Notes under the pieces: generated by a model | Told to the model about the DNA's origin: nothing | What the model saw: only the letters and a program-made list of their open reading frames with translations | The model's database searches: none | Part shown: in pieces, positions 55,606 through 64,000 of the stretch | Position numbering within the stretch: the first letter of the stretch is position 1 | How the letters are laid out: every line of letters begins with the position of its first letter | Assembly (NCBI RefSeq): GCF_000600975.2 | Contig: NZ_KK088653.1 | Coordinates: 620,501-684,500, forward strand | DNA length: 64,000 bases | Reading direction: 5' to 3' | Source of the DNA: Limimaricola hongkongensis DSM 17492 | GTDB lineage: Bacteria; Pseudomonadota; Alphaproteobacteria; Rhodobacterales; Rhodobacteraceae | Program-made: the position numbers and the translations under genes

Positions 55606-56433
55606 ATGCGGGTTGGCAAAAGGTTACTTCCGGTCGCCGTCATGGCCGGGCTGGGATTCGCGGCGGCGGGCCCGGTGCCGGCCGAGACCGCGGAGGCCGA
55701 TTTCACCTTTCGCCGCATCGCCGTGCCCAAGCCCGGCGAACGCCGGATCACGGTGCAGATCGCGCCGCTCGCAGCGGGCCTGCCGGGCAAGCCCGCCGCC
55801 GCGGCATCCGGCCATGGAGGTGATTCCGGGCCGCGGAGCATATCGGAAGCGGCATGGTTCTGGGGCGCCGTGTCGCCCCGGCTGGACGCGGCGTTGCCCG
55901 GACGGCTGGAGCCGGCGCTGGCGGCGCTGCGCGATGCGCCGCCGGGCGCGCTGCGCACGCCGCGCCTGCAGCTGATGCAGGACATTGCCCGGCGACACGG
56001 GCCCGACATCATGCGCGCCACCATCGGCACGCGGGTGTCGCCCGCGCTGGCGCTGGCGGTGATCTCGGTGGAAAGCGCGGGCCGCGCCGACGCGGTCAGC
56101 TCGGCGGGGGCGCAGGGGCTGATGCAGCTGATGCCCGCCACGGCGGCGCGGTTCGGCGTGCGCGACCGCAGCCTCGCGCCGGACAATATCCGCGGCGGCA
56201 TCGCCTATCTCGACTGGTTGCTGGGGCATTTCGACCGCGACCCGATCCTCGCGCTCGCGGGCTACAACGCGGGCGAGGGATCGGTGCGCGATCATGCGGG
56301 CGTGCCGCCCTATACCGAGACGCGCGCCTATGTGCCCAAGGTGCTTCTCGCCTGGACCGTGGCGCGCGGGTTGTGCCTGACGCCGCCGGTGCTGGTCAGC
56401 GATGGCTGCGCGTTTTCGGTCGGCCGCCTCTGA
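55606..56433 (+). CDS. Lytic transglycosylase (SLT domain)
   Basis: This 275-residue precursor has a signal peptide (about 1-27, ending in PAET). It carries a C-terminal GH23 domain (about 125-250) with catalytic Glu in AVISVESAGRADAVS, followed by AQGLMQLMPATAARFGV and ALAGYNAGEGSVRDH. It cleaves peptidoglycan glycan strands with 1,6-anhydro product. Being divergent from the pilin genes, it could open wall for the Tad machine, but that is inference. I start at ATG 55606. The longer open frame upstream runs into the promoter region. Confidence 0.9.
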   Translation: MRVGKRLLPVAVMAGLGFAAAGPVPAETAEADFTFRRIAVPKPGERRITVQIAPLAAGLPGKPAAAASGHGGDSGPRSISEAAWFWGAVSPRLDAALPGRLEPALAALRDAPPGALRTPRLQLMQDIARRHGPDIMRATIGTRVSPALALAVISVESAGRADAVSSAGAQGLMQLMPATAARFGVRDRSLAPDNIRGGIAYLDWLLGHFDRDPILALAGYNAGEGSVRDHAGVPPYTETRAYVPKVLLAWTVARGLCLTPPVLVSDGCAFSVGRL

Positions 56434-56715
56434 TCAGGCGAAATGCGTGGCCGTGCCGGGATGCCGCCGCGCCCAGACCGCGACATAGGAGCAGGCGGGC
56501 ACGATGCGAAAACCTTCGGCCTTCGCATCCTCGACCATCGCGGCCACGAGGGCGCTCGCATGGCCGCGCCCCTCATGCGCGCGTGGCACGCCGGTATGGG
56601 TGGCGACGCGGGTGTCGCCTTGCGCCACCCATGTCAGCTCGGCCTGTGCGCCGTCGCCGAGATCGAGAACATAGCGGCCCCGGTCGGGGCCGCCTTCGCG
56701 CGTCACCTCAGACAA
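56434..56715 (-). CDS. Small GNAT-like N-acetyltransferase (YjdJ type)
   Basis: This 93-residue one-domain protein has the acetyl-CoA binding pattern in [29 protein letters not shown] and [12 protein letters not shown], typical of the short GNAT group of unknown substrate. TTG 56715 is chosen because GGAGG ends 6 bases before it, although a GTG at 56706 is in frame. It overlaps scoB by 8 bases and its stop abuts the stop of the transglycosylase gene. Confidence 0.83.
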   Translation of the reverse strand: MSEVTREGGPDRGRYVLDLGDGAQAELTWVAQGDTRVATHTGVPRAHEGRGHASALVAAMVEDAKAEGFRIVPACSYVAVWARRHPGTATHFA

Positions 56716-57334
56716 TCGTGGCCTCCGTCGCGGCGCGGATCTCGTCCTCGGTCACGCCCGGAGCGCATTCGACGATCCGAAGCCCGCCCTCGACCACGTC
56801 GAGCACGCCGAGCCCGGTGATCACCCGGTCGACCACGCCCGTGCCGGTCAATGGCAGCGTGCAGGATTTCAGCAGCTTCGATTCGCCCGCCTTGTTGGTG
56901 TGATCCATCACCACCACCACGCGGCCCACGCCCGCGACGAGGTCCATCGCGCCGCCCATCCCCTTCACGAGCTTGCCGGGGATCATCCAGTTCGCCAGAT
57001 CGCCGTTCTCGGCCACCTCCATCGCGCCCAGGATCGCCATGGCGATCTTGCCGCCGCGGATCATGCCGAACGAGGTCGCGCTGTCGAAATAGGCGGTGTG
57101 CGGCAGCTCGGTGATGGTCTGCTTGCCGGCGTTGATGAGATCAGGGTCGATCTCCTCCTCGGTCGGGAAGGGGCCCATGCCGAGCATGCCGTTCTCGGAC
57201 TGGAGCGTCACGTGCACGCCGTCGGGGATGTAGTTCGGCACGAGCGTCGGAATGCCGATGCCGAGATTGACATAGGTGCCGTCCTCGAGCTCCTGCGCGG
57301 CGCGCGCCGCCATCTGCTTGCGGTCCCACGCCAT
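56708..57334 (-). CDS. scoB: Succinyl-CoA:3-ketoacid CoA-transferase subunit B
   Basis: The 208-residue beta subunit carries the catalytic Glu in [10 protein letters not shown]. With ScoA it moves CoA from succinyl-CoA to acetoacetate for ketone-body or polyhydroxybutyrate use. ATG 57334 follows GGAGG and lies 2 bases past the scoA stop. Confidence 0.95.
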   Translation of the reverse strand: MAWDRKQMAARAAQELEDGTYVNLGIGIPTLVPNYIPDGVHVTLQSENGMLGMGPFPTEEEIDPDLINAGKQTITELPHTAYFDSATSFGMIRGGKIAMAILGAMEVAENGDLANWMIPGKLVKGMGGAMDLVAGVGRVVVVMDHTNKAGESKLLKSCTLPLTGTGVVDRVITGLGVLDVVEGGLRIVECAPGVTEDEIRAATEATIV

Positions 57335-57336
57335 GA

Positions 57337-58032
57337 TCAAGCCTCCCTGATGGTGCGCTGTTCGATGCGCTTTTCGTGTTCGCCCTTGATCAGCCTGTGC
57401 ACGTAGATGCCGGGCAGGTGGATGTGATCGGGATCGAGCGTGCCGGCCGGCACGATTTCCTCGACCTCGGCGACGCAGATCCGGCCGGCCATCGCGGCGG
57501 GCGGGTTGAAGTTGCGCGCGGTCTTGCGGAAGATCAGGTTGCCGGTCTCGTCGGCCTTCCATGCCTTGACGATCGACAGATCGGCGACGATGCCTCGTTC
57601 GAGGATGTAGGTCTCGCCGTCGAAAACCTTCTCTTCCTTGCCCTCGGCCACTTTCGTGCCGACGCCGGTCTTGGTGTAGAAGCCCGGAATGCCCGATCCG
57701 CCGGCGCGCATCCGCTCGGCGAGCGTGCCCTGCGGCGCGAATTCAAGTTCCAGCTCGCCAGAGAGATACTGGCGCATGAATTCGGCGTTCTCGCCCACAT
57801 AGGACGAGATCATCTTCCTCACCTGCCGGGTCTGCAGAAGCTGGCCGAGCCCGAAATCATCGACGCCGGCATTGTTCGAGGCGAAGGTGAGATCCTTGAC
57901 GCCCGCATCGCGGATGGCGGCGATCAGCAGCTCGGGAATGCCGCAAAGGCCAAAGCCCCCGGCGGCAATCAGCATCCCGTCGGACAAAAGCCCGTCGAGC
58001 GCGGCGTCCGCGTCCGGATAGATCTTTTTCAT
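57337..58032 (-). CDS. scoA: Succinyl-CoA:3-ketoacid CoA-transferase subunit A
   Basis: The 231-residue alpha subunit has the conserved [13 protein letters not shown] near the N-terminus and the [12 protein letters not shown] stretch. GGGGGAG precedes ATG 58032. With scoB and the GNAT gene it forms a short operon, separated from topA by 95 bases with only a weak GC hairpin. Confidence 0.95.
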   Translation of the reverse strand: MKKIYPDADAALDGLLSDGMLIAAGGFGLCGIPELLIAAIRDAGVKDLTFASNNAGVDDFGLGQLLQTRQVRKMISSYVGENAEFMRQYLSGELELEFAPQGTLAERMRAGGSGIPGFYTKTGVGTKVAEGKEEKVFDGETYILERGIVADLSIVKAWKADETGNLIFRKTARNFNPPAAMAGRICVAEVEEIVPAGTLDPDHIHLPGIYVHRLIKGEHEKRIEQRTIREA

Positions 58033-58127
58033 GCGTCTCCCCCTGTTGTCTCGGGGGCGAGACTTGCGCCGGGCGGGCGCGAAGTCAATGCGGATGCCGC
58101 GCCGCAGCGGGCGGCGCGGCGTCCTGC

Positions 58128-60851
58128 TTACTCCGCGGCCTCGTCGGGCGCCTCGGCCTTCTTCGCCGCCGTCTTCTTCGCGGGGGCTTTCTTGGCGGTC
58201 GTGGCCTTCTTGGTCGCGGTCTTCTTCGCGGCGGTCGTCTTGGTGGCGGTGGCCTTTTTCGCAGCGGGCTTCTTCGCCGCCGCCTTCTTGGCCGGGGCCT
58301 TCTTCTTGCCGCCCTTGGCCGCCTTTTCATCCACGAGCGCGATCGCCTGCTCGAGCGTCACCGCCTCGGGCTCCACGTCCTTGGGCAGGGTCGCGTTGAC
58401 CTTTTCCCACTTCACGTAAGGCCCGTAGCGCCCCGGCATCACCGAGATCGCACCGCCCGAGGGATGCTCGCCCAGCTCCTTGAGCGCCTTCGCCGCCGCT
58501 CCGCGCCCGGCGCGGCCCGCGGCCTTTTGCGCCAGCACTTCGACGGCGCGGTTCATGCCGATCTCGAAGACCTCGTCGACCTCCTTGAGGTTGGCATAGA
58601 GCTTGCCGTGCTTGACGAAGGGGCCGAAGCGGCCCAGCCCGGCCTCGACCGGCTCGCCATCCTCGGGGTGATTGCCGACGAAGCGCGGCAACGACAGCAG
58701 CGTCAGTGCCTTGTCGAGATCCATGGCATCCATCTGCCAGCCCTTGGGCAGCGAGGCGCGCGGCGGCTTGGGCGCGTCCTCGGTCGGCTCGCCGCGCTGC
58801 ACATAAGGGCCAAAGCGCCCGGTCTTGAGCCAGATGTCGTCGCCGCCATCCTCGCCAAGCACCTTGTCGGCGCCGGTCTCGGCACCGTCGCCGCCGATGG
58901 GCCGCGTGTAGCGGCATTCGGGATAGTTGCCACAGCCGACGAAGCCGCCGGTGCGCGAGGTCTTCAGATGCAGCTGGCCGGTGCCGCATTGCGGGCACTG
59001 GCGCGGATCGGTGCCATCCTCGCGCGGCGGGTAGAGCTGCGGTGCCAGCGCCTCGTCGAGCACGTCGAGCACCTCGGTGATCCGAAGCTCGGAGGTTTCG
59101 GCGATGGCGGCCGAGAAATCGCGCCAGAACCGCGCGAGCAGCTCCTTGTAATCGGCCTTGCCCGCCGAGACGTCGTCGAGCTGCTCTTCGAGCCCGGCGG
59201 TGAAGTCGTACTCCACGTAGCGCTTGAAGAAGTTGAGCAGGAAGATCGTGACGATCCGGCCCTTGTCCTGCGGGATCAGCCGGTTCTTGTCCTTGGCGAC
59301 GTAGTCGCGGTCCTGGATCGTGCCGATGACGCTGGCATAGGTCGAGGGGCGGCCGATGCCGAGCTCTTCCATCCGTTTCACCAGCGTGGCTTCGGTATAG
59401 CGCGGCGGCGGCTGGGTGTGGTGCTGGAGCGCCAGCACGGCCTCGGGTCCGCCGAGCACGGCGGCGTCCTTGTTTTCCTCGGTCGCCTTGGCGAAGGCGC
59501 CTTTCAGCGCGCCGCCTGCGAATTTCGCGGGCTCGCCCTGATGGATCTGCGGCAGGCGGCGGTCGTCGTCGCTTTCGACGTCGTCGCGGCCCTCTTCATA
59601 AACCTTGAGAAAACCGTCGAAGAGCACGACCTGGCCGGTGGCGCGCAGCACGACCTGTTCGTCGCGGCTGGCGATGTCGACGGTGGTGCGCTCCATCCGC
59701 GCGGCTTCCATCTGGCAGGCCAGCGTGCGCTTCCAGATCAGGTCGTAGAGCTTGCGCTGCTCGGGCTCCAACCGCGCCAGCTTGCCCGCATCGCGCGACA
59801 TGTCGGTGGGCCGGATGCACTCGTGCGCTTCCTGCGCGTTCTTGGCCTTGTTCTTGTACATGCGCGGCGATTTCGGGACGTAGTCCTCGCCGTAGCGCGA
59901 CTTGATCTCGTCGCGCGCGGCCATCACCGCCTCGGGCGCCATGTCGATGCCGTCGGTTCGCATGTAGGTGATGTGACCCGCCTCGTAGAGCCGCTGTGCC
60001 GCCGACATGGTGGCGCGCGCGCCCATGCCGAACTTGCGGCTGGCCTCCTGCTGCAGGGTCGAGGTCATGAACGGAGCCGAAGGGTTGCGGCTCGCGGGCT
60101 TGGCCTCGACCGAGGCGACTGAGAGATCGCGCGCGGCCACGGCCTGCACCGCCATCTCGGCCTGGGTGCGGTCGGACAAATCGAAACGGTCGAGCTTCTT
60201 GCCCGCGAGCACGGTGAGCCGTGCCTCGAACTCCTGCCCGCGCGGGGTGGTGAGCTGTGCCTTCACGCTCCAGTATTCGCGCGGATCGAAGGCCTCGATT
60301 TCCATCTCGCGCTCGACGATGAGCCGCAGGCAGACGGATTGCACACGACCCGCCGATTTCGCGCCGGGCAGCTTGCGCCACAGCACGGGCGAGAGGTTGA
60401 AGCCCACGAGGTAGTCGAGCGCGCGGCGGGCCAGATAGGCATGGACCAGCGGCGCGTCGACCTCGCGCGGGTTCTGCATCGCTTCGGTCACGGCCTTCTT
60501 GGTGATGGCGTTGAACACGACGCGGGAGACGGGCGTGTCCTTCTTGAGCACGCGGCGCTTGGTCAGCGCCTCCTGAAGGTGCCACGAGATCGCCTCGCCC
60601 TCGCGATCGGGGTCGGTGGCGAGGATCAGGTTCGGGTCGTCCTTGAGCGCGTCGGCGATGGCTTTGACGTGCTTGCGCGAATCCGTACCGACCTCCCAGC
60701 GCATCTCGAAATCGTTCTCGGTATCGACCGACCCGTCCTTGGGCGGCAGGTCGCGCACGTGGCCATAGGAGGCGAGGACGGTGTAGCCCGACCCGAGATA
60801 AGTATTGATCGTCTTGGCCTTGGCCGGAGATTCGACGACGACGACGGGCAT
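58128..60851 (-). CDS. topA: DNA topoisomerase I
   Basis: This 907-residue type IA enzyme relaxes negative supercoils. The TOPRIM domain has [11 protein letters not shown], and the active-site Tyr296 lies in HITYMRTDG. One clear C4-type zinc motif follows (CPQCG with GCGNYPEC), then two further repeats of the glycine-rich RFGPYV type. The last 80 or so residues are almost only Lys and Ala in KKA units, like histone H1 tails, common in alphaproteobacterial TopA. I start at ATG 60851 (MPVVVVESP). It lies downstream of dprA on the same strand. Confidence 0.96.
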   Translation of the reverse strand: MPVVVVESPAKAKTINTYLGSGYTVLASYGHVRDLPPKDGSVDTENDFEMRWEVGTDSRKHVKAIADALKDDPNLILATDPDREGEAISWHLQEALTKRRVLKKDTPVSRVVFNAITKKAVTEAMQNPREVDAPLVHAYLARRALDYLVGFNLSPVLWRKLPGAKSAGRVQSVCLRLIVEREMEIEAFDPREYWSVKAQLTTPRGQEFEARLTVLAGKKLDRFDLSDRTQAEMAVQAVAARDLSVASVEAKPASRNPSAPFMTSTLQQEASRKFGMGARATMSAAQRLYEAGHITYMRTDGIDMAPEAVMAARDEIKSRYGEDYVPKSPRMYKNKAKNAQEAHECIRPTDMSRDAGKLARLEPEQRKLYDLIWKRTLACQMEAARMERTTVDIASRDEQVVLRATGQVVLFDGFLKVYEEGRDDVESDDDRRLPQIHQGEPAKFAGGALKGAFAKATEENKDAAVLGGPEAVLALQHHTQPPPRYTEATLVKRMEELGIGRPSTYASVIGTIQDRDYVAKDKNRLIPQDKGRIVTIFLLNFFKRYVEYDFTAGLEEQLDDVSAGKADYKELLARFWRDFSAAIAETSELRITEVLDVLDEALAPQLYPPREDGTDPRQCPQCGTGQLHLKTSRTGGFVGCGNYPECRYTRPIGGDGAETGADKVLGEDGGDDIWLKTGRFGPYVQRGEPTEDAPKPPRASLPKGWQMDAMDLDKALTLLSLPRFVGNHPEDGEPVEAGLGRFGPFVKHGKLYANLKEVDEVFEIGMNRAVEVLAQKAAGRAGRGAAAKALKELGEHPSGGAISVMPGRYGPYVKWEKVNATLPKDVEPEAVTLEQAIALVDEKAAKGGKKKAPAKKAAAKKPAAKKATATKTTAAKKTATKKATTAKKAPAKKTAAKKAEAPDEAAE

Positions 60852-60957
60852 GGGGAATCCTCGGGACAGGGGAGTGGCGCTTTGGGCGGGCAACATGTGG
60901 CGGCGCCTGCTGCAATGTCAATGCGCCCTCTGCCGCCCCGCCCGGTTCCGGGCCGGA

Positions 60958-62091
60958 TCAGTGCGGCGCCCGCTCCATGTCGCACCGCACCAAAAGCCCG
61001 CCGGGCTGCCGCCCGACCCGGCCGTCGAGTTCGAGATCCACCAGCGCCTGCGCCACCTGCGCCGCCGGATGCCCGAGATCGCGGACAAGCTGGTCTTCGG
61101 CCACGGGTGCGGCGGACAGGGCGGCGAGGATGCGGCCCGAAAGCCCGTCGTCCGCCGCCGGGGGCGTGGCGGCCCGGGGCGGCGGCGCATCGGTCGCGGT
61201 CCCGCCGATCAGGTCGAGCACGTCGGACGCGCCACGCACCAGCGCCGCGCCGTCGCGGATCAGCATGTTGCAGCCGCCCGCGCGGGCATCGAACGGGTGG
61301 CCCGGCACCGCCATCACCTCGCGCCCCGCTTCGAGCCCGGCGCGGGCCGTGATCAGGCTGCCCGACCGCGCTGCCGCCTCGACCACGAGCACCGCGCGCG
61401 ACAATCCCGCCACGATGCGGTTGCGGGCGGGGAAATGGCGGCCCTGCGGCGCGAGCCCCACGGGCTGTTCGGACAGGATCAGCCCGTCGCGGGCGATCCG
61501 CGCCGCCAGATCGGCGTTTTCGGGCGGGTAGGGGATGTCGACGCCACCCGCCGTCACCGCGATGGTGCCGCCGCCAAGCGCGGCCTCATGCGCCTGCGTG
61601 TCGATGCCGCGCGCGAGCCCCGACACGATCACCCAGCCTGCATCGGACAGGTCCGCCGATAGCCTGCGCGCCATGCGACGCCCCAGAGAGGACGCGTTGC
61701 GCGCGCCCACCATGGCGAGCATCGGGCGGCGCAGATGCGCCGTGCGCCCGCGCAGCCACAAGAGCGGCGGCGCGTCGGGCAGGGCGGCGAGATCGGCAGG
61801 ATAGAGCGGGTCGCCATGCGCCAGGAGCCGCGCGCCCACGGCGCGGGCGGCGTCCATTTCCGCAAGCGCCGTCTCGGGCGGGCAGGGGGCGTAATCGGCG
61901 ACCCCCGCGGCGCGGGCGATGTCGGGCAGCGCATCGAGCGCGGCCCGGGCCGAGCCATGTTCGGCCATCAGCCGCCAGTAGGTGACGATGCCGACCCGGC
62001 GCGAGCGCAACAGGCGCAGGCGGGACAGCGTGTCTTCTTCCGAGGTGGGTGGGAGTGGGGGGTGAGCGGAAGAAGTCGGGTTATGGGCCAT
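60958..62091 (-). CDS. dprA: DNA-processing protein DprA
   Basis: It loads RecA on incoming single-stranded DNA in natural transformation. The 377-residue protein has an N-terminal SAM-like helical domain, the Rossmann fold with VGARNASSLGRRMAR, SGLARGIDTQAHEAAL and PPENADL, the ARNRIVAGLSRAVLVVEAA motif, and a C-terminal winged helix (about 310-375). The dprA-topA order is typical of alphaproteobacteria. It starts 72 bases after tldD ends. Confidence 0.95.
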   Translation of the reverse strand: MAHNPTSSAHPPLPPTSEEDTLSRLRLLRSRRVGIVTYWRLMAEHGSARAALDALPDIARAAGVADYAPCPPETALAEMDAARAVGARLLAHGDPLYPADLAALPDAPPLLWLRGRTAHLRRPMLAMVGARNASSLGRRMARRLSADLSDAGWVIVSGLARGIDTQAHEAALGGGTIAVTAGGVDIPYPPENADLAARIARDGLILSEQPVGLAPQGRHFPARNRIVAGLSRAVLVVEAAARSGSLITARAGLEAGREVMAVPGHPFDARAGGCNMLIRDGAALVRGASDVLDLIGGTATDAPPPRAATPPAADDGLSGRILAALSAAPVAEDQLVRDLGHPAAQVAQALVDLELDGRVGRQPGGLLVRCDMERAPH

Positions 62092-62163
62092 CCGCGCCTC
62101 GCCTGTTGCCCGATCAGGTCTAGGGCGACTCGGTTAACAGCGCGTAAACCATGGCGGGTGGCG

Positions 62164-63597
62164 TCAGCTGCCCGATCCGCCCACCGTCAGCCCGCCGATC
62201 ATCAGCGAAGGCTGGCCCACGCCGACCGGCACCCATTGCCCGGCCTTGCCGCAATTGCCGATACCGGGATCGAGCGCGAGATCGTTGCCGATGCCGCGGA
62301 TCTTCTGCAGCGCGGTCGCGCCGTCGCCGATCAGCGTCGCGCCCTTGACCGGCGCGCCGATCTTGCCGTTCTTCACGCGGTAGGCCTCGGTGCAGGAGAA
62401 CACGAACTTGCCGGAGGTGATGTCGACCTGCCCGCCGCCGAATCCCACGGCCCAGATCCCGTCCTTCAGATCGGCGACCATCGCCTCGGGATCGTCATTG
62501 CCCGCGAGCATGTAGGTATTGGTCATGCGCGGCATCGGCGTGTGTGCAAAGCTCTCGCGGCGGCCATTGCCGGTGGGGGTTACGCCCATCAGCCGCGCGT
62601 TCTGCCGGTCCTGCATGTAGCCCACCAGCTTGCCGTCCTCGATCAGCGTGGTGCGGTTCGACGGCGTGCCTTCGTCGTCGAAGGTAAGAGAGCCGCGCCG
62701 GTCGGGAATCGTGCCGTCATCGAGCACGGTGACGCCACGGGCCGCGACCTGGCTGCCCATCAGCCCGGAAAAGGCCGAGGATCCCTTGCGGTTGAAATCG
62801 CCTTCGAGCCCGTGCCCCACCGCCTCGTGCAGCAGGATGCCAGGCCAGCCCGGCCCCAGCACCACGTCCATGACACCTGCGGGCGCGGCTTCGGCGTCGA
62901 GGTTCACCAGCGCGATGCGCAGCGCCTCGCGCGCCACCGGCTCCCAGTGGTCGCGCGCCATCAGCCCGTCGAGCCCGAAGCGCCCGCCGCCGCCCATGTG
63001 GCCGCTTTCGCGGCGGCCGTCCTTTTCGACGATGACGCCGATCGAGATCCGCGCCATGGGCCGGATGTCGGTATAAAGCGCATCCTCGGGCCGCAGGATC
63101 GCCACCTCCTGATGCGAGGCGGCGAGGCTGGCGGTGACCTGCACCACCTTGGGATCGAGCGCGCGGGCGAAAGCGTCGATCTCGCGCAGCAGGTCGACCT
63201 TCACCCCGAAGGCCGCGCCCGCGATCGGATCGGCGTCGGTGTAAAGGTGGCGATTGGTGCGGGCGGGCGCGTCGGCGAGACTGCCGCCGCCATCGCCCAC
63301 GGCGAGGCGCGCGGTGGCCACGGCGCGCCTCAGCGCCGCCTCGTCGATCGTGGTCGAATGCGCATAGCCCGAGGTTTCGCCGCGCACGGCGCGCAGGCCG
63401 AAACCTTCGGCGGCGTCGAAATTGGCGTGCTTCAGCCGCCCGTCGTCGAATCCGAGCACTTCAGAGCGGCGGCGCTCGATGAACAGCTCGCCGTCATCGG
63501 CCCCCGCCACCGCCTCGCGCAGCTGCCGCAACGCGCCCGCGCGGTCGAGATGGGTTGCAAAGGGATCGAAAGCGGGCTCAGCCTGCGATGAGGACAT
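62164..63597 (-). CDS. tldD: Metalloprotease TldD
   Basis: This 477-residue subunit of the TldD/TldE (PmbA) protease acts on small peptides, including modified ones. Its zinc motif HEAVGH occupies 257-262. The family's C-terminal metal ligand region lies near LVFSCTEAYRVKNG-like text. No tldE is present in the window. It is divergent from coxB with 164 bases between, as in other Rhodobacterales. Confidence 0.94.
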   Translation of the reverse strand: MSSSQAEPAFDPFATHLDRAGALRQLREAVAGADDGELFIERRRSEVLGFDDGRLKHANFDAAEGFGLRAVRGETSGYAHSTTIDEAALRRAVATARLAVGDGGGSLADAPARTNRHLYTDADPIAGAAFGVKVDLLREIDAFARALDPKVVQVTASLAASHQEVAILRPEDALYTDIRPMARISIGVIVEKDGRRESGHMGGGGRFGLDGLMARDHWEPVAREALRIALVNLDAEAAPAGVMDVVLGPGWPGILLHEAVGHGLEGDFNRKGSSAFSGLMGSQVAARGVTVLDDGTIPDRRGSLTFDDEGTPSNRTTLIEDGKLVGYMQDRQNARLMGVTPTGNGRRESFAHTPMPRMTNTYMLAGNDDPEAMVADLKDGIWAVGFGGGQVDITSGKFVFSCTEAYRVKNGKIGAPVKGATLIGDGATALQKIRGIGNDLALDPGIGNCGKAGQWVPVGVGQPSLMIGGLTVGGSGS

Positions 63598-63761
63598 GCG
63601 ATGTTCCTTGGATGCCGCGCCGCCGGTGGGCGTCCGTTTGCCGCAACCCGACAGCTTGTTCTGCGCGGCAGTTTATGGGAATAGAGCCGCGGACGACAGG
63701 GGATTCCGCCCGTGCGGGGGCCTCGGGGCGCCGACTTACGCCACACACGCAAGGTAGAGAC

Positions 63762-64000
63762 ATGCACCTCACAAAGCCCCTCGCCATGCTCGGGACCATC
63801 GCCGCCACCCTGACGGCGGGCGCGGTCTCGGCACAGGAGACGATCGCCGAGCTGCCGATCATCGGCACACCGGTGGACGGGGCCGTGGGCTGGCAGCCCG
63901 CCGCGACCAAGCTGGCGCGCGACATCCACTGGCTCGACGGGATGCTGCTCGTCATCATCACCGCCATCACGCTTTTCGTCACCGGCCTGCTGGCCTTCGT
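63762..64000 (+). CDS. coxB: Cytochrome c oxidase subunit II, N-terminal part (runs off right edge)
   Basis: ATG 63762 opens a frame of 79 codons to the window end. A signal peptide (1-23, ending VSA before QET) is followed by IIGTPVDGAVGWQPAATKLARDIHWLDGML and the first membrane helix LVIITAITLFVTGLLAF, as in oxidase subunit II. The CuA site lies beyond the edge. It is probably the first gene of the coxB-ctaB-coxC cluster and supplies the partner of CtaD from the left end. Confidence 0.9.
   Translation, partial: MHLTKPLAMLGTIAATLTAGAVSAQETIAELPIIGTPVDGAVGWQPAATKLARDIHWLDGMLLVIITAITLFVTGLLAF

Noticed and set aside
58130..58330. Short lysine/alanine codon repeats looking like a DNA repeat array
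   Set aside because: They lie in frame at the 3' end of topA and encode its KKA tail. No separate element is needed.

Overview
The window is a dense, GC-rich chromosomal stretch of an alphaproteobacterium, most likely a member of the Rhodobacterales (Roseobacter/Paracoccaceae-like). The reasoning is gene content and order: an aa3 oxidase subunit I gene standing alone beside a DUF2244 gene, tldD divergent from coxB, ruvCAB running into ybgC-tolQRAB-pal-cpoB-tilS-ftsH, fhs and folD flanking a small chorismate mutase, and a Tad pilus locus of the type seen in that order. Almost all genes are core genes. I see no phage, insertion sequence, CRISPR array, rRNA or obvious island. This assignment comes from recognising families, not from a database search.

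Layout. 1-2.7 kb: 5' end of a DUF2244 gene, ctaD and lipB (minus). 2.87 kb: tRNA-Leu(GAG). 3.4-8.3 kb: a polyamine-type ABC importer (ATPase, binding protein, two permeases). 8.4-14.8 kb (minus): AEC transporter, then RlpA-like lipoprotein-dacC-tmk-holB-tatD-MBL hydrolase. 15.1 kb: tRNA-Ser(TGA), then a DUF1612-like protein. 16.6-20.4 kb: a five-gene stressosome-type operon (rsbR, rsbS, rsbT, a kinase-phosphatase fusion and a HisKA_2 sensor kinase). 20.6-23.7 kb: a DUF1127 peptide and a LacI regulator divergent from a GH13 alpha-glucosidase. 24-36 kb: ruvCAB, an unknown gene, the Tol-Pal system, tilS and ftsH. 36-40 kb: a MOSC protein and the folate one-carbon genes. 40-43.7 kb (minus): pdeM and an Lhr-like helicase (DNA-damage pair) and a MarR regulator. 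43.8-55.3 kb (minus): the Tad (tight adherence) pilus cluster from two Flp pilins to TPR proteins and an AAA ATPase. 55.6-63.6 kb: a lytic transglycosylase, then (minus) a GNAT protein, SCOT (scoAB), topA, dprA and tldD. 63.76 kb: start of coxB, running off the right edge.

How the parts work together. Several clusters serve the envelope: Tol-Pal for outer-membrane constriction, dacC with an RlpA-like SPOR protein for septal peptidoglycan, a lytic transglycosylase, and the Tad pilus for surface attachment. RuvABC, DprA, TopA, PdeM and the helicase form a DNA-handling set. CtaD and CoxB belong to the same terminal oxidase although they lie 62 kb apart.

The most interesting system is the rsb operon. 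It carries three successive RsbT-like GHKL ATPase domains, two of them fused to different output modules, with no sigma factor or anti-sigma factor nearby. Two genes (holB and tadA) carry single-base frame disruptions in or near G/C runs. These look like sequencing errors, but they matter for anyone using the translated proteins.
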